From a candidate division KSB1 bacterium (GTDB taxonomy: Bacteria > Zhuqueibacterota > Zhuqueibacteria > JANLFK01 > Oleimicrobiaceae), in the NCBI GenBank assembly GCA_024655945.1, contig JANLFK010000001.1:62001-126000 (forward strand): DNA of 64,000 nucleotides, read 5' to 3'. The notes beneath the pieces are model-generated. The model was not told where the DNA came from. It saw only the letters and a list, made by a program, of their open reading frames with translations, and searched no databases. Below are positions 44,764-52,593 of the stretch, piece after piece. Both the position numbers and the translations under genes were made by a program. The first letter of the stretch is position 1. Every line of letters begins with the position of its first letter.

Positions 44764-46469
44764 TCCTTCTCCTTGCCATGATCTCCGCCGACACTCGACC
44801 GCTGCGAGAGCTGGGCCAAATGCTCCGCGAGCAGCTCCCGGCGCAGCACCTTGCCAATCAGCGATTTAGGCAAAGCATCCCGAAACTCGATCTCCTTGGG
44901 CAGCTTGAACTTGGCCAGTCTCCACTGGCAGAACCGAAGAATCTCGTCGGCGGAAAGGTGTGCCCCTGCCTTTGGCACAATGTAGACTTTGACGCGTTCG
45001 CCGTAGTATTCGTCCGGAACGCCTATTGCAGCCGCCTCATGCACGCATGGGTGCTCGTAGAGAACCTCCTCTACCTCCCGCGGGTAGACGTTCAAGCCGC
45101 CGGTGACTATCATGTCCTTCTTGCGGTCGACGATGTAGAAGAAGCCTTCCTCGTCCATGCGGGCAATGTCACCGGTGGCCAGCCAGCCGTTCTGCAACAC
45201 TTGCGCCGTCTCCTCAGGATTGCGCCAATAGCCCTTCATCACCTGCGGGCCACGAATCAAGAGTTCACCAACCTGGCCAGTGGGCACGGGCCTCCGCGTT
45301 TCCAGATCGACGACGCGCGCATCGGTCCCAGGCCACGGAAGGCCAATGGAGCCGGCCTTGCGTTTGCCATGGATAGGATTGCAATGAGTAACTGGAGAGC
45401 ACTCCGAAAGACCGTAACCTTCGACGAGCCTGCCGCCTGTGAGTTGTTCGAATTTCGTCTGCACCTCCACTGGCAAGGGCGCTCCGCCGCTGATGCAGAC
45501 CCGCACCGATGCCAAGTCGAACTTGTTGGCCTTGGGATGGTGGTTGATAGCCACATACATGGTCGGCACGCCAGGGAAAATGGTGACTCGGTACCTGTGA
45601 ATTGCCTTTATCACTTGCATCGGCTCGAAACGCGGCAAGAGCACCATCGCCGATTTGCACTGGATAGCCAAGTGATGGCAGGCGGTCATGGCGTAACTGT
45701 GAAACAGGGGGAGAACCGTCAGAATCACCTCCTGCCCATCCTTAATGTCCCAGACCCAACGACGCGCTTGAAGAGCGTTCGCCACGAGATTGACATGGGT
45801 CAACTCCGCTCCTTTGGCAAGTCCTGTCGTTCCCCCGGTGTACAGCAAGATGGCCGTGTCTTCTGGACGAAGGTCCACCTGGGGCACCAGCCCGTCGCCC
45901 CACGAAAGCACTTCCCGAAAGTGATACAGACCGTCCCGCGAAGAGAGCCGGAGGCGCTTCCTATCCTTGAGCCGCTTCATTGAGTACAGCAGCCTCAGCA
46001 CCGGTGGCAGGAAATCGCTAATCGAGGCTACGATGACGCTTTTGATCGGAAGATGTTGGCGGATTCGCTGCAGACGCGGCAGGAGAAGGTCAAGGATTAC
46101 CACCGTCTCAGCGCCGCTGTCGTGCAGCTGGTGGGCAAGTTCTCGCTCGGTGTACAAGGGATTGGTGGGGACCACCAGCGCTCCCAGTTGCAGGGTTGCC
46201 CAATGCGCGACGACGTATTGCGGAATGTTGGGCAGCACGATGGCCACGCGCTCCCCCCTGCGCACCCCTAGCCGGTGCAGGGCGCTCGCTAAGCGGTCAA
46301 CCAGGCTACCGAGTTCGCGATAGGTGATCGCCCGGCCCAAAAAGTGGATCGCTGTGCCCCCAGGCCGTTCGGTAACAGCAGAGGACAGCAGATGGGTAAT
46401 CGGTATGCCGGGGACATCAAGCGTCCGACTGACTGCCTGGTCGTAGGAGGTGAGCCACGGTCGTTCCAT
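44760..46469 (-). CDS. Long-chain fatty acyl-CoA ligase (FadD-like)
   Basis: 569 residues from ATG at 46469 (GGAGA 6 bases before; the longer frame to 46535 is not needed). Adenylates a carboxylic acid and transfers it to CoA. LLYTGGTTGLAKGAELTH is the AMP-binding motif, EGYGLSECSPVTHCNP the adenylate loop, WLATGDIARMDEEGFFYIVD the ATP/ribose contact and SLIGKVLRREL holds the catalytic Lys near the C terminus. Overlap with menA raises o-succinylbenzoate-CoA ligase (MenE) as an alternative, but length and motifs look like FadD. Single-gene start of a two-gene operon. Confidence 0.85.
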   Translation of the reverse strand: MERPWLTSYDQAVSRTLDVPGIPITHLLSSAVTERPGGTAIHFLGRAITYRELGSLVDRLASALHRLGVRRGERVAIVLPNIPQYVVAHWATLQLGALVVPTNPLYTERELAHQLHDSGAETVVILDLLLPRLQRIRQHLPIKSVIVASISDFLPPVLRLLYSMKRLKDRKRLRLSSRDGLYHFREVLSWGDGLVPQVDLRPEDTAILLYTGGTTGLAKGAELTHVNLVANALQARRWVWDIKDGQEVILTVLPLFHSYAMTACHHLAIQCKSAMVLLPRFEPMQVIKAIHRYRVTIFPGVPTMYVAINHHPKANKFDLASVRVCISGGAPLPVEVQTKFEQLTGGRLVEGYGLSECSPVTHCNPIHGKRKAGSIGLPWPGTDARVVDLETRRPVPTGQVGELLIRGPQVMKGYWRNPEETAQVLQNGWLATGDIARMDEEGFFYIVDRKKDMIVTGGLNVYPREVEEVLYEHPCVHEAAAIGVPDEYYGERVKVYIVPKAGAHLSADEILRFCQWRLAKFKLPKEIEFRDALPKSLIGKVLRRELLAEHLAQLSQRSSVGGDHGKEKE

Positions 46470-46612
46470 GCTGCTCTCCGGATGCACCAGCCGCCACCAC
46501 TTGCTCAGAAGGGGTTGCTTTGTTACGCGTATCAAATGTAGTAAATCGTCCTGGACGGCGCAAGCAAAAAACGGTCTTGTCCCTCACGTCTAGGGCCGCC
46601 TCCAGCCGCCAC

Positions 46613-46753
46613 TCAGCCCGGTCCCTGCCGCTGTCGCCAGCGTGAGAGGTGACGGGAACGGAGACTCCGCACCTGCTCCTGGCTCTTTTTAGCGCGCTTC
46701 GTCAACCAGGCGACCAGGGCACACAAGAGGAGAATCACGACAAGCTTCAGCAC
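46613..46753 (-). CDS. Small membrane protein (46 aa)
   Basis: GTG at 46753 has GGAGG 7 bases before. The product begins MLKLVVILLLCALVAWLTKR, one membrane span, followed by a basic tail (RAKKSQEQVRSLRSRHLSRW...). Such short single-span proteins with basic tails are common and poorly understood. It diverges from the zinc-ribbon gene across a palindrome at 46788-46807. Confidence 0.5.
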   Translation of the reverse strand: MLKLVVILLLCALVAWLTKRAKKSQEQVRSLRSRHLSRWRQRQGPG

Positions 46754-46787
46754 GGCAGCGCCTCCAAGGTGTATTGCCCGTGAGGCA

Positions 46788-46807
46788 TTGTCTCGGCATT
46801 GAGACAA
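46788..46807. promoter_or_regulatory. Perfect inverted repeat between two divergent small genes
   Basis: TTGTCTC, six bases GGCATT, GAGACAA. It lies 34 bases upstream of the small membrane protein and about 120 bases upstream of the zinc-ribbon gene; an operator for both is a reasonable guess. Confidence 0.4.
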
Positions 46808-46930
46808 ACGAACGGTACTTCGCCGCTTCCACGGACGATGGCAACGTCACTTACACGCCCGCGACGCTGGCACCCACCTTGCACCCTAGCGCGGGCCAGT
46901 CCAGCAGCGGAAAAACACGTGGAGAGACCA

Positions 46931-47161
46931 ATGACCGACATCGAAGTCAAGCAGTTGATCATCACCTGTGAAGCATGCGGGTACGTCAGGCATTTCACCG
47001 TTTCCGGCTCGGAGGACTGTCAGCAAATCTTCAACGAGTTTCAATGTCCTAACAATTGCGGGCGAAACCTGTACAGCTACATCACCGTAGGCACATTTCG
47101 CCGCCAGACGGTGGCCGCGAGTCAGGAGCCGGCGGGAGCGTGGACGATGCGGGAGTTATGA
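46931..47161 (+). CDS. Small zinc-ribbon protein (76 aa)
   Basis: ATG at 46931 with GGAGAG 4 bases before. CEACGYVRHF (about 13-22) and CPNNCGRNLY (about 38-47) form a CxxC/CxxxC metal knuckle; IITC just before gives a further possible ligand. No known family. It is followed by a strong bidirectional terminator. Confidence 0.6.
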   Translation: MTDIEVKQLIITCEACGYVRHFTVSGSEDCQQIFNEFQCPNNCGRNLYSYITVGTFRRQTVAASQEPAGAWTMREL

Positions 47162-47189
47162 TGTGGGAACTCTCCACTCGCGGTGAACA

Positions 47190-47217
47190 AAAAAGGGCCT
47201 TCGTCAAGGCCCTTTTT
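47190..47217. terminator. Bidirectional intrinsic terminator
   Basis: AAAAAGGGCCTT, loop CGTC, AAGGCCCTTTTT: twelve pairs with A-run and T-run, so it works on both strands. It ends the zinc-ribbon gene (plus) and the tRNA-Ala transcript (minus). Confidence 0.9.
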
Positions 47218-47229
47218 GCTTGCTTACAG

Positions 47230-47302
47230 TGGAGCTGAACGGATTTGAACCGTCGACCTCTTGTCTGCCAGACAAGCGCTCTCCCAGCTGAGCTACAGCC
47301 CC
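47230..47302 (-). tRNA. tRNA-Ala (anticodon GGC)
   Basis: Acceptor GGGGCTG/CAGCTCC; the G3-T70 pair is the G3-U70 identity element of tRNA-Ala. Anticodon loop CTGGCAG, T arm ACGGTTCAAATCCGT, discriminator A. Confidence 0.95.
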
Positions 47303-47392
47303 TCAACGCGGCGAAAAAATAAGCATTCCCGCCGAGAAAATCAAGTGGAATTTTTGCCGCGCAGTGATCACATCGGTCACCACGCTCATCTG

Positions 47393-48607
47393 CTAACTCC
47401 CAGAGGAACGGGCCTCCTTCCCAGCCAAATGTTCCACGGCCGAACGGAGCCAGGCCACCGTGGCGGGCAAATGCTCTCGCTGCCCTCCTGCCACCTCCAC
47501 AAAGTGGGGGCGTCCGCCTCCTTTGGCGCCGAGACGAGTGCAGAGTTCCGGGACGAGCGCCCGTAGGTCAGCACCGGAAAGCCTGGTACCCACCGCCAGG
47601 TGCACGGCCGGGGCCGACTGCGCCAAGATGACTGTTGGGATGCCGCCATCGAGGAGTTGGAATGCCAGTTTGCGCACGAGCGCCCAGTCGAGGCCCTCCA
47701 GTTCTTCCACCACTTGGAGTATCGAATCCGGTTGAGTCGAGAGAAGGCTTTCCCGCAGGGCAATCAGAAGGCGCTCCTGACTTGCGCGAAGTTGCCTGGT
47801 GGTGTTTTGCAGCTCCTCACGCAACTTGCGCACTGAGGACAGTACCTCCCCTTCGCCAGTCGTCAGCTCGCCAGCCAACGCCTCCAACGTCGCGGCCTTC
47901 TGCCCATAGTCGCGCACGGCGCGCTTTCCCGCCACAAAGCGAAACCGCAGATGTCCCCGGAGCTTCTCTCTCCCCACAATCTTCACCAGGCCGACTTCCC
48001 CAGTTGCGGCCACGTGCGTTCCACTGCAAGGGTCAAGGTCAAAATCGGCAATCTCGATCAGGCGAATGCGGCCGTTGACTGCGGGCCTCTTGCGCAGGGG
48101 AAGCTGCGCGGCTTCATCCGCCTCCACAAAGTAGCTGCGCACGGGGCGATTTGCCCAGAGCACGCGATTAGCAAGCTCCTCCGCGGCGGCGAGGGTTTCC
48201 TGGTCGATCTCGCCAAGCGCAAGCTCCAGGGTAGAAACCTCCTCGCCCAGATGGGAGGAAAGAGTCTGCGCACCGGTCACGCGCAAGAATGCCTGGGCCA
48301 GGACGTGGAAAGCAGTGTGCTGTTGCATAAAGTCAAAGCGGCGCTCCCAGTCCAGGCTGCAGCGCACGTTTGCCCCCTCGGCCACATGTCCGCGTACCTT
48401 GTGGATGACCACCCCATCCTCTTCAACCACATCTTCGACTGGGAATCCGGCCAATTGCCCGGTGTCATGCATCTGTCCGCCTGACGTGGGGTAAAAGGCA
48501 GTTCTGTCCAGTATGACGGCACAACCGTGGTCGACAGGCCTCACCTCGACGACTTGCGCCTCAAATTCTCGCAAGTAGGCATCAAGCCAGTAAAGTCGCT
48601 CCGTCAT
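47393..48607 (-). CDS. Free-standing alanyl-tRNA editing protein (AlaX-like with DHHA1-type C part)
   Basis: 404 residues. Hydrolyses wrongly charged Ser- or Gly-tRNA-Ala. An N-terminal second-additional-domain-like part (YPTSGGQMHDTG, 40-50) is followed by the editing core with the zinc ligands HTAFH (97-101) and CSGTH (194-198), a coiled coil (about 240-280) and a C-terminal DHHA1-like domain that includes LGAKGGGRPHFVEVAGG. This is the long AlaX form. It starts 51 bases after the selenoprotein candidate and is followed 90 bases later by tRNA-Ala(GGC), its likely substrate. Confidence 0.9.
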   Translation of the reverse strand: MTERLYWLDAYLREFEAQVVEVRPVDHGCAVILDRTAFYPTSGGQMHDTGQLAGFPVEDVVEEDGVVIHKVRGHVAEGANVRCSLDWERRFDFMQQHTAFHVLAQAFLRVTGAQTLSSHLGEEVSTLELALGEIDQETLAAAEELANRVLWANRPVRSYFVEADEAAQLPLRKRPAVNGRIRLIEIADFDLDPCSGTHVAATGEVGLVKIVGREKLRGHLRFRFVAGKRAVRDYGQKAATLEALAGELTTGEGEVLSSVRKLREELQNTTRQLRASQERLLIALRESLLSTQPDSILQVVEELEGLDWALVRKLAFQLLDGGIPTVILAQSAPAVHLAVGTRLSGADLRALVPELCTRLGAKGGGRPHFVEVAGGQREHLPATVAWLRSAVEHLAGKEARSSGS

Positions 48608-48658
48608 CTCGCTTTGTCACCCGCGCCGCAGTATCGCAGCACCCACTTTCGTGTCGCT

Positions 48659-49654
48659 TCACTTGGGACGTGCACCTGGATTCTGCATCAGAGAGGCGCG
48701 CCACTCTTCCAGCCGCTTCTTGTGCTCTTTCAACACTGCCACCATCTCAGGATCGTCAGGAAAAGAGTCATCTAAGGGCTTGTCTTTCGCGCTAAACGAT
48801 GTCACTCCTTGTTCATCGATCTGCGCGTTGGCCACGCGCGCCAGCTTGCCCTGTCGTCCCCCGGGCAGGAACAGCACACCATTCTCCAGCGATGCCTCCT
48901 GGTTCTGGTAGCCTGAGTTGCCCACCACCACGACGTGAATGCCCTCCACCTTCTCGACGAGCTCATGGGCTTCACCCCAGGTCATGAAGGTGAGAAGAAC
49001 AATAGCATCGCACTGTTTGCGAAGGGCAGAAACTGCGTTTTGCACCTCAGGCACTGGGTCCGCAAAGCGGGCCTTTTCCGTCCCAGGAGGCGGTTGCCAG
49101 CTGAGCTCGTAAGATGGGCTAACCCCGATGACGCCGATCGAAAGCTCCCGCTTGCTCCCTGCAGAAGGAACGCGCACAATGCGGTACGCAGGAAGCAGCC
49201 TGTTGCCCTTCTCGCCATAGGCATTGGCTGAGATCAAAGGCACGCCGTCTTTCTTGCTCTGTTCGACCAAGGGGAGCGCGCCATGCGCAAAGTCCCGCTG
49301 GGCGGCGTTGATGGCGTGATACCCCATCTTGGTGAGCCCCTTGAGGATGTATTCCGCCTTGAACTTATTGAGCGTACCGGCCCCGGCGTTGAATCCCCCG
49401 GCATCGACAAGGAGCCACTGGGTACCTTTCATCTGTTGCTTGATGTAACTGGCTCGCCGAGCCAGCCCGCCGGCGCGGCCTTCACCTCAGCCGCACGGCT
49501 CCAGGTAGCCGCAGATGTCGGCCGAGTAGAAGATGGTCAGCTCGACCTTTTCGCCCGGTTTGACCTCAGGCGCGCTCGCCCCGAAGAGCACACACGCCAC
49601 CGCCGCAAACAGCTGAAGCATGCTTTTCCTGTAAGACATCATGAACCTCGCCAT
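48659..49654 (-). CDS. Candidate selenoprotein: exported metallophosphoesterase-like protein with in-frame TGA (LEPCG-Sec)
   Basis: 331 residues if TGA at 49487-49489 is read as selenocysteine (residue 56). Before it: ATG at 49654 with GGAGGAG, a signal peptide (MLQLFAAVACVLFGASA, 12-28) and ADICGYLEPCG. After it in the same frame: GEGRAGGLARRASYIKQ, then LVDAGGFNAGAGTL, GYHAINAAQRDFAHG and VVVGNSGYQNQ. Exported relatives of 5'-nucleotidases carry a motif of the form LEPCGC...GGLARR, so the TGA replaces the second Cys. The usual DxH and NHE metal motifs are altered, so phosphoesterase activity is doubtful. A hairpin follows the TGA. A nonsense mutation is the alternative, but both halves look intact. 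Own promoter; followed by the alanyl-tRNA editing gene. Selenocysteine machinery is not in the window. Confidence 0.72.
49449..49465 (-). promoter_or_regulatory. SECIS-like hairpin downstream of the in-frame TGA
   Basis: Minus strand CTGGCT, loop CGGCG, AGCCAG. The loop starts about 28 bases after TGA and has G at its second position (or forms a seven-pair stem with loop GGC). Bacterial SECIS elements usually have the apical loop 16-37 bases after UGA with an early G. Since the DNA also codes for GGLARRAS, the pairing could be partly accidental. Confidence 0.45.
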
Positions 49655-49678
49655 ACTCCTCCGCTTCCTGACGCGGGA

Positions 49679-49718
49679 AATATAGAAAACTTCACACAAA
49701 ATGCAAACCCTTTTGTGT
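49679..49718 (-). promoter_or_regulatory. Promoter and overlapping inverted repeat for the selenoprotein candidate
   Basis: Minus strand TTTGCA (49707-49702), 17 bases, TATATT (49684-49679), giving a leader of about 18 bases. ACACAAAA (49694-49701) and TTTTGTGT (49711-49718) are perfect eight-base arms around the -35 box, a position suited to a repressor. Confidence 0.55.
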
Positions 49719-49920
49719 CCCGTTCAGGGGCCTTCTGGAGCTCGCAAGGGTCGCGGCAGCCGGGGCATGCGTCGGCGTAGCCACTTGGTGGACAGGGCCA
49801 GCACACAGGCAATGGACGGCTGGGGGACGCGTTCGCGTGCTACCGATGGTCTGGGTTCCGGCGAGGCAACTCTTCCCTCCGGGCTTGTCTCTCCGCAGTC
49901 CAATAAATCCCATCATTGAC

Positions 49921-49951
49921 AAAACGCCTGCCTCTGCTCAGGGCAAAGGCG
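49921..49951 (-). terminator. Probable terminator of the DUF4384 gene
   Basis: Minus strand GCCT-TT-GCC, nine-base loop, GGC-AGGC followed by GTTTTG. The stem has a two-base bulge, so efficiency is uncertain; it lies about 70 bases after the stop. Confidence 0.45.
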
Positions 49952-50021
49952 GGCGCATGTGGTTCTGGCTCAAGAAGGTCGGTCGCTGCGAAGGCGCGGG
50001 ACACTTTGGCCCCAGTCCAGC

Positions 50022-51356
50022 CTAAGAGCGCGGAGAGCGGCCTCGCGGGAGAAATCGAGACGCGCCATCGCTCCCTTTGCTCGGGCCGAGTGGTTTGCGC
50101 TCGGAGTGATTTGGAGCCTTGTACGCCCCACTCGTTTGTGTCTCGTTCCCCGGCGCTGGGCGTGCCTCTTGACTCTGGGCGCGAACAGGCACCGGCGCAG
50201 CGCTACGCACGCGAGCCTGGCCTTCAGTTCTCGGCTCACGTTGCCGCTCCTGATTCCTTGGCGCAAAGACCTGGCGTTCCACAGGCGGCTGCTGGCCCCG
50301 AGGACTCCGGTTCCGCAACCCCTGGCCTTCCTGGTCGTGCGGCACACGATGGTGAGACCGAGCCGCCTCAGCGCTACCCGGTGTGGCCTGAGGACCGGTG
50401 CGTTCCCAGACACGGGGATACCCCGGCTGTGCTGACTGTCCTTCTGGCCGGGATTCTCTCTCGGAGGAGACTTCACGCGCTATCCTCTGCCGCGAGTCGT
50501 CCGGCCGACCAAGTCTTACAGGGTCGTTGTCATGACTCCGCCAGGATTCCACAGCCTTCACCCAAGCGGGAGGTTCTGGCGCCGGTGAGGCGCGGAACTG
50601 CCGCGGACGTTCAAACGGCCGCCGCTCGGGAGGTTGACGCTCCGGCTGCCGTGGCACATAGCGGTCCTCCCCCCTGCGCGGAGGAAGCCGGTAGAAGCCA
50701 TCGTGCCGAGCCCACAGACGGTCGTAGAGTGGGCGCGTCACCAGGCGCACTTCCCAATAGCGCGGATGCCAAATCGGGTAGACCGGCACGTAGCGCCGCT
50801 CCACGTAGAACCAACAGTAGCCCACCCCGAACCGCAGGCCCCATCCCCACCCTTCTGCGATCTTGGCGTTGATGTTGAAGATTGCCACGTATGGCTCTAC
50901 GACCACCGGAGGGTAGTACCAGCGCTGGTACACGGTTACCCAGCCGCGCAGGGCAGGATGCGGGCGCAGCCAAGTCGGCACGCGGAACGGCACGGGGCTT
51001 GCCAACACGCCGATATAGCCAACTCCCGAAGGTCCGAACACGGCCAAATCGGCCTCTTCGACCAAGTCGTTGACGCAATAGACCAGGCCGCCCCTGGCAA
51101 AGAAAGCTCTGCCGTAAGGTGCAGGGAATAGAAGGTAAACGTTGCCCTCGGTGTCTATCTCGTAGCTCACCAGGTAACAATCTTCTGGTGCCCTGAAGTA
51201 AACTCGAAAGGGATCCCCCGGCAGGTAGAAGAAATCCTCGCCGCGGTCGGTCCAGACTTCCACCGCCATCGAATAGTCGATGGATGAGCGGGCTGGCACT
51301 GCCAGCATCGCCACCGCCGCAACGGCGGCAAGCATCACCAATGTGCGCTGGTTCAT
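50022..51356 (-). CDS. Exported DUF4384 protein with long Pro/Arg/Gln-rich tail
   Basis: 444 residues from ATG at 51356 (AGGAGGG 7 bases before). Signal peptide MNQRTLVMLAAVAAVAMLAV with cleavage near ARS. Residues about 27-125 match DUF4384: FYLPGDPFRVYFRAPEDCYL, EIDTEGNVYLLFP and VLASPVPFRVP. Then an aromatic stretch (YQRWYYPPVVVEPYVAIFN, GLRFGVGYCWFYVERRYVPV) and from about 230 to the end a disordered, basic Pro/Arg/Gln/Glu tail. DUF4384 proteins are found in envelope and signalling contexts with unknown role. It stands between phosphate butyryltransferase and the selenoprotein candidate. Confidence 0.75.
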   Translation of the reverse strand: MNQRTLVMLAAVAAVAMLAVPARSSIDYSMAVEVWTDRGEDFFYLPGDPFRVYFRAPEDCYLVSYEIDTEGNVYLLFPAPYGRAFFARGGLVYCVNDLVEEADLAVFGPSGVGYIGVLASPVPFRVPTWLRPHPALRGWVTVYQRWYYPPVVVEPYVAIFNINAKIAEGWGWGLRFGVGYCWFYVERRYVPVYPIWHPRYWEVRLVTRPLYDRLWARHDGFYRLPPRRGEDRYVPRQPERQPPERRPFERPRQFRASPAPEPPAWVKAVESWRSHDNDPVRLGRPDDSRQRIAREVSSERESRPEGQSAQPGYPRVWERTGPQATPGSAEAARSHHRVPHDQEGQGLRNRSPRGQQPPVERQVFAPRNQERQREPRTEGQARVRSAAPVPVRAQSQEARPAPGNETQTSGAYKAPNHSERKPLGPSKGSDGASRFLPRGRSPRS

Positions 51357-51617
51357 CTGCCTACCCTCCTCTGCTTGTGGGTGGACTGCCCGGGAGTTCT
51401 GACCAGTCTCTCCCGGCTGCCACTCGCCTTGGGTGCAAATGCCTTGCCAGCTCGACAGAGGAGGCTCTTGGCGCCTCAAGGCCTTGGTTTCCCACTCGTT
51501 GCAGGCGGGCAATTTAGGCTCTTGATTTCGGACGGGGCACGACGGACGATGCGAGAGGAAAAAAATCGCACCACCTTGCTCATCTTGTTATCAAGGCAAC
51601 AGGACTGCCCGGCTCGT

Positions 51618-52517
51618 TCAGCTGACCTTGATGGCCAGGGCAATGGAGAGGAATTTCGTGTCGTCGCTATCTGCCCGCGAGGAGAGCACCACAGGTGCCT
51701 TCGCACCGACAACGATGCCGGCACAGCGGGCTCCAGCGAGCACCGTGAGAGTCTTGTAGAAGCAGTTACCCACTTCGATGGTCGGCATGATAAGTATGTC
51801 CGCGTCGCCACCCACAGGACTTGCGATCCCTTTGACCTCGCAGGACTTGGCGCTCAGGGCATTGTCCACCGCCAGCGGGCCGTCAACAAACGCCCCCTGG
51901 ATTTGGCCACGCTCGGCCATTTTGGCGATAACAGCTGCGTCGGCAGTGCAGGGCATGCCTTCGTGGTTCACCTTCTCCACTGCAGCGATGAGGGCCACTT
52001 TTGGCTTGGTTATGCCCAGCCGATGCGCCACTGCAATCGCATTCTGCACAATCGCCACTTTCGCCTGTAGGTCGGGATAGACATTCATTGCCGCATCGGA
52101 CATCAGGATCAGCTTGGGGTAAGAGGGCACTTCAAAGGCGGCAAGGTGCGAGAGGATCCCGGAGCCGCGCAAGCCTTTCTCTTTGTCGAGAATACCCTTG
52201 AGGAAGGTAGCGGTTGAGCAGCGACCTTTCATGAGCACGTCTGCGGCGCCAGTGCGGACGAGCTCCACTGCCCTGGCCACTGCTTCAGCTTCGCCCTGGG
52301 CATGCTCAATGAGCAACCCTGCCCCATCGACCCCTGCCTCTTCGGCTGCCCGCAGTATGGCCTCTCTTTCGCCCACCAGCACCGGCTCGGCAACGCCCTG
52401 CACGCGGGCGTGCGCTACCGCACGAATGGCATCCTCCTCATCGGCCATTGCCACCGCAATCTTCTTGCGGCCGACTTTCTGCACCTCTGCCACCAACTGG
52501 TCAAAGTGCCTGATCAT
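51618..52517 (-). CDS. ptb: Phosphate butyryltransferase / phosphotransacetylase family protein (copy 1)
   Basis: 299 residues from ATG at 52517 (GGAGGGAAGG just before). Transfers an acyl group between CoA and phosphate. VLMKGRCSTATFLKGILDKE, HLAAFEVPSYPKLILMSDAA, VALIAAVEKVNHEGMPCTAD, GAFVDGPLAVDNALS and ADILIMPTIEVGN are the conserved blocks. Whether butyryl-, acetyl- or branched acyl-CoA is used is unknown. No butyrate or acetate kinase is adjacent. It is the last gene downstream of uvrC; a paralogue lies at 62983. Confidence 0.85.
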   Translation of the reverse strand: MIRHFDQLVAEVQKVGRKKIAVAMADEEDAIRAVAHARVQGVAEPVLVGEREAILRAAEEAGVDGAGLLIEHAQGEAEAVARAVELVRTGAADVLMKGRCSTATFLKGILDKEKGLRGSGILSHLAAFEVPSYPKLILMSDAAMNVYPDLQAKVAIVQNAIAVAHRLGITKPKVALIAAVEKVNHEGMPCTADAAVIAKMAERGQIQGAFVDGPLAVDNALSAKSCEVKGIASPVGGDADILIMPTIEVGNCFYKTLTVLAGARCAGIVVGAKAPVVLSSRADSDDTKFLSIALAIKVS

Positions 52518-52593
52518 CCTTCCCTCCACTGCGAGTCCGTCCATGCCGTGCCATTCCAGTGCCTGCTCAAAGAGGTCCAACTGCCATCAAGCT

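Larger units (their letters stand above)
49655..50021. other. 367-base gap upstream of the selenoprotein candidate
   Basis: Holds the promoter and inverted repeat at 49679-49718 and a probable terminator of the DUF4384 gene at 49921-49951. No gene is seen in the rest. Confidence 0.5.

Noticed and set aside
44760-46469. Naming the acyl-CoA ligase MenE because it overlaps menA
   Set aside because: At 569 residues and with FadD-type motifs it is much longer than usual o-succinylbenzoate-CoA ligases; no other men genes are adjacent.
49487-49489. Treating the stop between the two same-frame stretches as a pseudogene or frameshift
   Set aside because: There is no frame change, the motif continues exactly as in Cys relatives, and promoter, ribosome site and signal peptide are intact. 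Selenocysteine explains all of this better, although a recent nonsense change cannot be excluded from sequence alone.
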